Source: Petrolisthes cinctipes
Taxonomy: Eukaryota; Arthropoda; Malacostraca; Decapoda; Porcellanidae
DNA length: 64,000 nt
Direction: 5' to 3'
Assembly (NCBI GenBank): GCA_033782935.1
Contig: JAWQEG010004803.1
Coordinates: 103,507-167,506 of the forward strand
Both the position numbers and the translations under genes were made by a program. Below are positions 31,850 through 43,800 of the stretch, one piece after another. Position 1 is the first letter of the stretch. Each line of letters opens with the position of its first letter. Below the pieces are notes generated by a model. That model saw only the letters and a program-made list of their open reading frames with translations. It was not told the origin of the DNA and did no database searches.

Positions 31850-34800
31850 CTGTTGGGAGAAATAAGACCCAAAAGCATGAAATTTGTCCTTTCCTATACA
31901 CAGTCATTGCTATATCATACAGGAAGTTAGGGAAAACAAACTGGCAATAACATTCACATTTGAATACCATACTAATAAGCAATTACAATACTAACAGCAA
32001 TGTTTAATCCATTTAAATTTTGTCAGAACTCAATACTGTAGCAACATTATATGACACCAAAAATAACTATTAAGTAAATATCTTATTTTTATATAGCAAA
32101 ACTGTACGAGCAAATTGCCAGAGATGGAAAAAAAATTTATGGCTATGTATGATATGCAAAACATTTATACCCTGTGAAGGCTCTTTGTGGCTTTAATTTA
32201 ATACATCAACTGGTATTTAATGACTTGTCTGGAGTTGCAATTAGTGTTCTAGAAGTTACACAAAATTGCATACAATGTCCAAAATACCAGCAGACGAATT
32301 AAACTAAAACCATAAACATTGTCACGTCATGGTAATACTCCCCAGAATATTCTATAAACTCTTACCCTTTCACCTTACAGGTACAGCTTGATATTGCTGA
32401 GACTACCTCACTAACCATATAATCATTATATGCATCATAATATAATACTGTATGTGTTTATGTTTTACTGTATTACACACTCAACAGATTATAATTCTTA
32501 AGTACTGTAGGTCTTATACTTTATACAGCAAATTACATAAAAAGGTGCAATTCTAAGGCTTACTAATTTCAAGATCTAGTGTCATATGCCACACTATTTC
32601 ATGAATGTATTTATATTTCAAACAAACTACAGTTCTATCTATCTATAGCTCCGACGCCTCGTTCCCTCCGGAAACTCCCGCCAAGGGGGTGGCCACGGCA
32701 GAAGAGTCTCCAGTTTTCCTTGTTCCCGCACTCCCTCCTCACTTGCTCCATCCCCCCTTCCCCCCTCACACTTCTCTCTCTCACATACTCTTCTACTCTG
32801 TTCTGCCATCTAACCGGAGGTCTGCCTCTCACACCAGGTCCCACAACTTCACTATCGTACAACTTCTTTACAAACTCCACACTTTGCATTCTCTCCACAT
32901 GTCCAAACTATCTCAGTGTATTACGCATCACTCTCTCAACCACTTCACATTCAATACCAATTGCCTTCTCACCCATACCAAATCTCTCATACACACACTC
33001 ATTACTTACTCCATCCTATTTAGTAAGTCCACATGCTCCTCTCAGATAACTCATTTCCACAGCACTTATTCTAGACTGATGAGCCCTACTCCATGTCCAT
33101 GTCTCCGACGCATATGTCAATGTTGGCAGGATTATACTATTTCTCAGTCCCTTTTTCACTTCCATATTCACACTCCTACCCTTCATAATCCTCCCCAGTG
33201 ATCCTATGACCTGCCTGCCCCTCACTGCTCTCTCCCTGATTTCTCCTTCCATACTTCCATGTTTACACAGAACTGTTCCCAGATACTTGAATTCCCTCAC
33301 CTCCTCCATCCTCTCACCCCTTAAAGTTATCTCACATTCTGTCCCAGTTGGTACAGCCACTCTATAGGGTGTAGCAAAGTCAATTACTTCTGTTTTGATC
33401 CTCTCAAATACCATCACCTTACTCTTACCAACATTCACCTTCAGTTTTCTTCGCTTACACAATGACTGAAACTCATCCACCACCCTCTGTAACTCCCTTT
33501 CACTCTCGGCCAGCAGCACAGTGTCATCCGCAAATAAGCTTGCAACCAAGGACCAATCTACTCCATTCAACCTCAGTTTCGCACCCAGGCCCTCCACCTT
33601 TGCCTTCATCTCTCTCATGTAACCATCCATAAAGATATTGAACAACCATGGTGACATGACACACCCCTGCCTCAATCCTACACTGACATCAAAGTTCTCA
33701 CTCAAATCACCCTCGCCCTCACACAAGCTTTTGCCTCTCTATAGAAAGCCTCAATCCCCTCCAGCAAGTGCCCACCAACACCGTAGATCCTTAATACATC
33801 TGTCATAGCTCTCCTATCAACCCTATCATATGCCTTCTCCAAATCCAATATATTTCTCCACTGTTGATTTTATTGCAAAGATCTGGTCCACACATCCTCT
33901 ACCCTTTCTGAACCCTCCCTGCTTCTCACTGACGTTATTCCCAGTTACTTCTATCAGTCTCTCAGTAAGAACCTTCCCATACACCTTCCCCAGTACACTA
34001 AGAAGGCTTGTTCCCCTATAGCTACCACACTCATCCTTACTCCCCTTCCCCTTGTACAGAGGCACAATTATGGCTCTCCTTCAGTCCTCTGGCACCTCTC
34101 CCTGCCTCCAAGCCAATGTGCATATAAGCAGCATCCACTCCACCACTTCCTCCCCCCCACACCTCAGCATCTCTGCAGTTATCCCATCCACCCCCTGTGC
34201 CTTTCCCATCTTCAACTTTCCTATTGCTTTCCTAACCTCTTCCCTTCCTAGTTCTCCCTGTACATCCTGTTGTCTACCACCTGCCTCCATCCCCATACAT
34301 GTCACCACCGCCTCCCCTCCCATCCCCCCATTCATCAAACAATCAAAATGCCTCTTCCACACTTCTTTCACTTCCTCACTTCCACTCATAGTAACTCCAT
34401 CCTCTCTCTTCATTCTTACGCTGCCAGCCTTTCTATCTCCTCTTTCTCTTTTCACCTTCTTCCAGAATAATTTCTTGTTTTCTATAAACTTCTCACTCAG
34501 TTTCCTACCAAACTCCTCATCCACTCTCCTTTTGCTCTCACTCACCGTCCTCTTCACTTTCCTCTTACACTCATTGTATTTCCTCTTCCATCTCTCTTTC
34601 CCCTTCTCTGGCACATTTCTCTGCAGGGTTCTCCTAAAAGCCTTCCTCTTATTCTCTACTGTATCCCTCACTTCTTCAGACCACCATGCACTCCCTTTCT
34701 TCCCCCTCTTTTGTCCTTTGTACCCCACCACTTCTGCTGCTGTCCTACACACTAAAGTTTTGAATGTTTCATACACATTATTCACTCCCACTCCCTCCCC

Positions 34801-37800
34801 TATCCCCATCCTTGCATCCCCCAGCACCTCACCCACCCTCCACTTATATTCCTCCCTATATTCTGCTTCACTAATTTCCCACTAGCCACCTCCCTCTTGT
34901 TCCTCACCCCTTCATCCCTCCTACCATATTCCCACTTAACCCTAATCTTCATCCTTACCAACACCGCAAAATGGTCGGAACATTGGATCATTCCTCTCAC
35001 CACCTTTGTAGCGACCACATCCTTCCTTAACCTTTCATCCACGGCCACATAATCAATCAGGCTCTTCTGCTCTCCTCTCTCATCCCTTCTCCTCCATGTA
35101 TACCTGTGGATCATCTTGTGCTGAAAGGTATTTGCCAAGAACAGCCCCCTCTCAGCACAGACATCCACCAGATACTTACCATTCTCATTTATTCCTTCTA
35201 CACCCCATTTACCCACAATACTTCCCACTTCCTCACCTCCCACCTTTCCATTCATATCTCCCATCATCACCACTCTCCTTCCATTATCAATCTTTCTCAG
35301 ACATGCATTCAATTCCTCCCAAAATACACTCATCCTCTCTCTCCCCGTCCTACTCTTTTCATCCACTGGTGCATATGCACACACCCACGCATATTTCACC
35401 ATCCCAGTCTTTCCCGCCATCTATACAATCCTCGACCCATTCCACCCATGTCCATCCACTCCCCTCCACACCCACGGAGACACCAGCACACACCCACGCA
35501 TATTTCACCATCCCAATGTTTCCCGTCATCCATACAATCCTCGACCCATTCCACCCATGTCCATCCACTCCCTTCCACACCCACGGAGACACTACAGTTG
35601 CCAAGATCAAAGTGAATACCATTAAGCAGGGGCAAAATTAAGGAAAATTTTCTCCAAGTTTGAAATGAGAAATTTATTACTTGCTTAAAATTGGTGATAT
35701 TTCGCTACTCCATTAGGTATATTGTGATTGTATTACAGTTCTTTCAAATAATGTAACTCAACTGTGAAAAACTGAACTTGAAGCAAGCCACAACACTCCA
35801 AGACGATTAGCGTCAAGATACACAATATAAGTATTTATCATCATTTGTCCCTACAGCTACAATCTTTTTGCCCTGGGTTTAGGTACCATCTTGAAATGGT
35901 ATTCATAACGCTTTCTAGATAGGTGTCAGTTATAGCAAATATTAACTAATTTCTCTAAGCTGATATATACGGAGGTCAGTGGTCATATTTACCTGGCTTG
36001 ACAAAACAGTGACAGTTACTGTTTTCAGGTGCTCCTTTGTACCAAGCTCAATTCCCTTATGTTAAGTGTAATTGATGTTTATAATTCCTATGTTCAGTCA
36101 TGAGCCATAATGCTTTACTCATCCTGATAAACTATGAAGTGAATCAAGTGTTAATCTTTTGCACCACATTGAACATAGCTGAAACAGTAAAACATATGGT
36201 ACAGATGGAAAGTAAACAAGCCCCCATCCACAAAGAACCCTTGACTTCACAGATGATCAGATGGGGCAGACCCAATGGCTCATGAAATACAGTACATGCA
36301 TGTATCAGGTGGCAGTTACAATTTCTTAACTTATAATTACTGACCAAGAGTCCAGGGAGGCTAGTCACACCAACCAGGATTAAGCCAATACTACAAGGAA
36401 GAAGAGGAGAAGGGTTTAAGAACTACACCAGGGGCCCCACACCAATGCAGAAGCACTAACACCAGCGTTGAACTCTTAAGAAGCCTGTAAAGTCTAAGGG
36501 GTGTTAGTAGTTTGACATACACAACAAATATAATGTTAAGAGGTTAGTAGGTAAGTAAAACAAAATAATTTACATACAGTATTCATATAAGGTACTGAAT
36601 GACTGTCATGTAGTGAGGAATTGACAGAATAAAAACAATACAAAGTCCTATGTTGGTAAGGTCTACTAGAGATTAATAATACAGTCAATATCCCAGAGTA
36701 CATAGCCTTAGCAAATACTGACATGGGAAACAACAACACTCATATTTCTTGAAACTACTGTATCTTAAATAATTACATTTATTCAATATGCATATGAAGG
36801 TGAAAACACCATTTATGAAGCCTTTATTGCAGTGGTGGTGTCCCAACAATGGGGGTCGGTCAGTTCAACATTCTATCTTACTATTTGTAGTTAGTTAATT
36901 ATCTATACCTATACATGGTGTTTGTATCAGTGGAGCTGCACAACTTAACGGTCAAGCCAGAGGACTAAATATTGGTTCACATGGGTAACTTGGCACACGA
37001 TAGAATAATAAACAGGTAGGCTACACTGAGATAACAGATACATGATGACAAAGTAATGTACTGCTACAGCTGCAAAATGTTATCAGTTTTATTATATATT
37101 TTGAAGAACATGTGTATGAGTATTATGTAATGAACTGTGATTCAGTAACCATCTTTGTGCATACTGAGTTAGAGTCCATGTTCTATTTTCATTCGTTCAT
37201 GTTTATTTTATTTTTTATCTATCAGTGGCCATGTACTGGTGCCAGATTCATCTCCTTAAATAATTTTTATTACCATAAACAGTGGATGAAAGTTTTGGGT
37301 GCACATAAAAGTAGGACTGTGTTGTTTCCTGTAAGAAAAAAGTGGGGAATACACTGTTTACCCCCTTTTTTCCATCACTTATTCATTGGTTTACTGATGT
37401 TTCTCTATTGTACTTTCTGAAATTGTTGTGAAACACGGGCAATAAATACTTCTTACATGGTGTTTTCACCTACATTCTGTCAAGCGTTATTACACTGTAG
37501 AGAGCACAAAAATAATTATGATCATGAATTACATAGGAAATTGATAATCTGACTACCCTTACCCTAGTTAATGTGAAATATTAGTGAAATATCCCAAACA
37601 TCATTATTTACATTACTTGCAAACTAGTTAAAAGGCTACGCAGCAACTAACTTTTCTGGTGTAAATCCCCAAAGTAATCTATAGCCATGAGGTAAAGTAG
37701 AAGTCATTGACAATATGCATAAAATACACACCATTTGACACGGTGTTCATTCAATGCATTTTGTCCCAGGATATAAGTATTAACCACAGAACATACAGTA

Positions 37801-40800
37801 CAAGTTTGCAGCAACACTCCCATGTTAAACTCATATCGGTAAGCTAACACCAGAACCTGAGTCTTACAGTGACTTACCTAAGCTTGCAGGAAGCTGCTTG
37901 GCTGAGACCAGGTTGTCCAGGTTGACCAGATTGGAGTTCTCACCAAGGAAGGCAGCAGGGGACTTGGACTTCTGAGGTGGAACATTGGATATGTCCGACT
38001 GGCTGCCAGTTAGTCCACTACACTCAAATATATCTGGAGACTCATCTGAGGATTGAAATATTATTCCTTATACAGACTGGTAGGAAGGTTGTTATTTCAT
38101 TCACTTTCTTCTAAATGTCATGGAAATGTATACATAATAGCTAATTGAAGCAGTAATTAACCTTGTATGTGTTACCAATGACAATTAATTAAAATGGTTT
38201 TCAGAAATGTACAAAAGAAAAGATATGAAACACTATATTGACACATGAGTTTACCATTTTTAAAGAAACAGGAGAAAAAGGTCAAAGATACATATACAGT
38301 ACTCTACTGAAAACTTTTTATTATGGGAGAGGTAAACAAATTGATTATGTCATACTCACTACTATTAGATGGTTTCTCCCGTATTGAAAGAGCAGAGAAT
38401 TCATCTACATCTCCATTATTCGTGGGAGAAAGAGGGGCAAAGGGGTCTCTGGGTGCTTTGGAAGCAACTGGTTCCCACGGGTCAATACCAGTGGCTGGGG
38501 GAGTCACTGACTTACTGGGAGCACCTCCACTTAGTACTGCCCATGGGTCATTACCACATATACCTGGGGGTAAAATTTAACTGTGCAGCAAATACCAAGA
38601 TGCTTCAAAATTCAATTAAGTTATAAAAATATGTATATATTGTACAGCAATATGAAGAAGAAAAATACTGTACTGTACAGTATATATATAGTACAATAAA
38701 AAAGTTTTATGACATTTTGTACACATTTCAATCAACTAGACAAGTTTCATTCAACCCTACTGGCAACCATGCCCTATGCATTCACAGAATGTAATGTACA
38801 TAAGTTATATCCACTTTAAAATTGTTACAACACTTAACAATTAATTTTATTAAAAACTAAAGCACAGTACTAGTGTTAATTGAGTTGCTGACATTCTACC
38901 TTAGTCAGTCCTACTGAGTTTCCATGAAGAAACAGAGCATGATTAATGAATTACATATGGTGTTAATACAAAGTACAGTTAATTCTTTTTCACTGCTACT
39001 CACCTGCCATTGGTGGTTCCGGTGATCTTGCAGGAGCCCAGGGGTCGGTTGTGGGGGGAGAAGTCACACGGGAGGGAGGACCTGACACAGGGGACCCCCA
39101 TGGATCACTCTGAGGAGTACCGTACATAACATTAACATGTGCAAGACCAAAAACTAAAATATTTTTACTATGAAATTTATGTGCATTAGGCGTAATTTTT
39201 GTAATGGTGCAGTCAGCCTAAGATACATGAGGTGGGGAGTGAGGGTTGGGGACTCTGCTCTTTAACAATGACCCCACCAAAGGTTTATATAGCCTCGGAG
39301 TTGACCCGTTGCCTGTCAGGGGTCCTGCACTGGAGCTAGAACCTCCCCACCCCTTGGAAAAAGGGAAATGGGGTATTGATAATGATGAATTTATGTGCTC
39401 TTTAAAATCAAGTCTAGAATTCAAGGATGCACTCTGAGTTTGACCAATTTACTGGTTGAAACACCTATTAACCCTTTTTGATGGAGAGAGTATTTTCTGC
39501 TGTCACCATTTAAATTTCCTTGGGTGATACCGATTTAAATTTTATCAAAATCTAGTTTTAGTTTCCTTTTCCTTAACTTTCTTTCTTAAATGGTCCATGA
39601 TAAATCTTACTTTTGTTTCAATTCGTCATATTAATTACATAAACAGTTCCCACAGTTATTTTTAAAAAATTACCTGTTTTGGTGTTTCTGAACCACCATT
39701 AGGCAAAGCCATTCCCCAAGGATCTGTCTGTAACAAAAGATTACTGTATTTTAGTAAAATATTATGGGAAAAAATTACAAATTTCCTGACCAGTATCAAA
39801 TTGTTTGATATCACCCCCCTAAGTTATAATGCAATATTGTAAAAGTAAGCAAGCATATTAATAAAATTACAAATACTTTGGCAACCTGAGCATTTCATAC
39901 TTCATAATATTTTGTTTTTATCTTTGTTTGTTATTGTCGAGAAACTACAAAACTGCAATAACAAACATTTTCCTATTTCAATGAAGAAATGCCATGTCTA
40001 ACTACTCTACAAAACTCTTTAGTTTAAAAGCAGTTTATACTGTACTGTACAAAATATAATGTCATAGGTTTCCCACTGAAAAACAAAGAAATATCATGTC
40101 TGACTATAGGTTAAGATTACTAAAGTGAGGGATATTCGCTTATTAATATTATTATTTCCAACATTTATCTTTTTACGGCACTCTAAACGTATGCATAAGA
40201 ATCAGAGGTCTAAGAAAATGTACAAACAATGCTTGACAGGCCTGCTGGCAAAAGCACTATTATTTTAATGTCATAAAATTTGTATAAAAAATTCCTGGGA
40301 AAACTTATGGTTTCATTAATATTTGCTTAAACGGTATGGTTTGGCTGTCCCAGATGTTGGCAACCACTCACAAGCTAAATCCTGAGTAACAAGACTGAGA
40401 ATGTTTAGGTATGTATAAGTAATTACCACTTTACTGCTTCCCACCAGGAGAACCACAACACTATTCAAGACTAGCCAAGTACAGTATTAACTATTGTTAT
40501 CCATAACAAATCAAGCTTTATGAATTACCACACAATATCTCTTACCACTTGTTCTATAAAATTCCCATTATTAAACAGGTCATCCAATGCATTCACGGAT
40601 CCTCCTTGATTCCGCTAAAGAAAGTAATAATACGGGAGTTAAAAAACATTCATCACACAGTTGGAAAAACATACACATGATGTTTTGGGAGATCCCAAGT
40701 CCATAAATTCTTCATCAATGGCAACTAACAGAAATCAGTTTTGTTATCATCATTATTATTATTATCAGACCCAAAATGTAAATCCCACTGAAGAGCCAAT

Positions 40801-43800
40801 GGTTCTGAGTGGGGGCATAAATAGCCATGAAGATATAATTAGCTAACCAAAAAGATATTGAAGATGTTCCCCTAAGCAGGGGGAAACAGGACAATGATGT
40901 AATCTTTTTAATTCATTATACATACTCTTAAAAACCTGCAACTAAGAGAGACTTGTCAACCGCCCAGAGAGTATAAAATTTAGTCCAACCAGTCAATTAA
41001 GAGGCACATCAGCTTACAGTAGAGAACATACAGCCACACTTACTTACACATGCCTGAACAGGTAAGACGTTAGTCTACCAAAATGTTAGGGTAGGCTACA
41101 CATTATGTCTCGTCACATCACTACATCACAATAAACTCTATGAAAATTAAGCACAACAATGAAATAGACTCACATAAAATCATATAGTGTTAATAGTTTA
41201 GTTTAAACTGGCAGACTCAAGTTCCAGGCACCAGTTACCTTAACCGAAGAAGATAGTGGGACAGAAGTAGTACCAGTAGTTGTGTTGACTTGAACTGAGT
41301 GCCAAGGATTGAAGGAGGAAGGAACAGGACAAGAGTGTCTGATGTTCTCAGTGGTCAAGGCAATGGTGGTGGCAGTAGCAGCATTAGAGGATGGTGATGA
41401 ATGTAAAGGACTCAAGAAGGCAGTGGGGGAGGAAGTGAGAGTGAAAGTGGTGGCAGACGAAGTCGAATAAGAATGTGAATCGCTCAGAAATGTAGATGAT
41501 GTGGTGCCAATGATAGCACTGGAAGGAGAAGCAACAGGGGATGTGGATGATGAATAAGCTTGTAAACTACTCAAGAGAGCAGCAGAGGAGAGTGGCATGA
41601 GTGAATATCGAGATGAAGCTCCAACTCTGTGGTGACGGCTTTCCTCTGAGGGGGAACTTATAAACAATGATGCTGGACGGGGTAAGGAAATGGCTGATAC
41701 ATTATCATTACTGCTAACTGATGGTAAGGTATTTGCAGAGGATGACTGGGGAGTGAAAGGAGGGAATGCATTTACTTCATCACAGAAAGGGTTCGAAGAG
41801 GCAGTGGCTGGCTTTTGATACGGGGGCAACAAAGCTACTGTATTTAATGAAGCATAATCTGTGTTTTTATTTGCGTGGGTTAAGGTTGAGCTGTGGGAAG
41901 GGAAAGGAGGAACAGGTGGTGGGGGAAATTCTGCACCAGGCAAGTTCTGGAGGAAGGAAGGAACCATATACTCGGTACGTAATTATCATGTACCAATAAC
42001 ATATCATAAGGGATGCCTGCCCTGAACCAATGTCATTATAAGTTGCTAATACGTACATTAATTTGTCTTAAAGTGTTGAAATTGTAACTAATTCTTCATG
42101 TGTATAATGTAGTTTTTCTTTGGAGAGATATACGAGTGTTTCTCATGTCCCCAGTACATGTCCTAAGCATGGGTCTACTCACCTTGGTCTGTGTATGGTG
42201 TTGTGGGGAGGCAGTGTTGTTGCTTGCACTTGGCATGCCCCAGGGGTCTAGCCCAGAGGAGGTTGGGGGAGTGGAAGCTGACCGAACACCTCCGCCATTA
42301 GCGCCACTATGGGGATTAAAATTTATATCTAGAAGGTCATTCATGGCCGACATGTCCTCTTCCTGATCCGGCTTCTCCTCCCTGCAGTGAAGAGATCAAA
42401 GCTTAAATCTAATCACAGCAGTGAATACAAATACACTAGTTCAGGTGGTATTATAATACAGTACTCCCTCGTTATCGACAGGGGTTACGTTCTTAAGATG
42501 GCCGTCGATAACAAAACCGTCAATACCGCATTACGGTATGTTAAATAAATGTAGAGTGCTCCCCCCAAGTCGGCGGTCCTTAACTAGACGATTTCCAAGA
42601 AGAGCGGAAGTGATTTTACGAGAAAATTACCAAAATTAATGCATGCAAACAAAGGAATGTGTGTGCATGAATAAAAATTCAATGAGTTTTGGTGATAACT
42701 AAACTTACCACCCCACTATCAACCCCACGCTTGCTTGTTACACTCGCAATAAGCCTAACCCCTTCATAGTGAACAACTTCTCAAACCGGGCATTTTTCAT
42801 ACTTTTAACACATATCCTAGTACATAATTTGATATGGTGAAAAGTACAAGTGATTGTATGAGAAAGTGACCAAAAATAATTAATATAAACTAAGGAAATG
42901 TATTTGTATGAGTAGAAACTCATGGATTATTGGTGATAACTGAACTTGTCAACCATCATCCTCACTCACTACACTCGCGCTTTTAGGCCTACTCTTTTAG
43001 AATGAACAACCATTCAAAACATACATTTTCCATACTTTTGGCTCAAGTTTCGAATTATTTTTAGTCACAAGAGTATGGTAGAGTAAATCCGTCGATAATC
43101 GAAACCGTCGATAACGAGGGAGCACTGTATTGTGAAAGTACTGTACTTCAGCTTACTGTCATCATCATCATCATCAATACCCCATTTCCCTATTTTCAAG
43201 GGGTGGGGAGGCTCTAGCACCAGTACAGGACCCCTGACATGCAAAAGATCCAGCTCTGAGGCTATTTGAGCCTTTAGTAGGGTCTTTGTTAGTGAGCGGG
43301 GACACGAGGATGACTGCACCATCGCAAGAATGGTGGGTGAATGGGAGGACACTTCTTACACCAACTTACTGTAATTATGAATATACAATCACAGTGGTAT
43401 TTACTTCGCAAGGGGATGCAGTATACACATACTTTTCAGTGGTATTACAATAAGATAATGGTACTTCAACCATGACTTCATTGCAACTTCTGGTCATAAT
43501 TCAGAACATAAAGGTGTAAAGAAATCTTGATTCAGTGCCATGTATTTGGAAAGTAGTTTGACTTTAATTTTAATATCAAGAGGTTTCACCAATGGAACAT
43601 ACAACACTAGCCTTTCAAGCATACCCGTTGTTCTATCATTAATCTCTTTATTTTGGCTATGTACCTTCTTTTCAATCACGACATCAACTACAACAAGGAT
43701 TCACAATACTGTACTTTGATAAAAAAAAGCCCAAATGCAAAGTATGGATCCAATTTAGTTAAAAATACTGACCAAACTGGACCTTCACTCGTGTACATTT

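Noticed and set aside
32579..33201. Overlapping + strand frames of 156 and 198 codons
   Set aside because: Antisense of the LINE C-terminal region.
34052..34885. A 277-codon + strand frame, the longest in the window
   Set aside because: It is the antisense of the LINE RT/linker region; composition is Ser/Pro/Leu-rich with no domain.
35096..35641. + strand His/Ser/Pro-rich frames and minus frames with repeated Trp/Gly-rich segments
   Set aside because: Produced by the 109-bp duplication within the LINE endonuclease region read in the wrong frames.
41946..41967. Start of the large Ser/Thr frame at the ATG (MVPSFLQ) as a separate single-exon gene
   Set aside because: The ATG lies inside the polypyrimidine tract of a good acceptor, and both ends fit epsin phases exactly.
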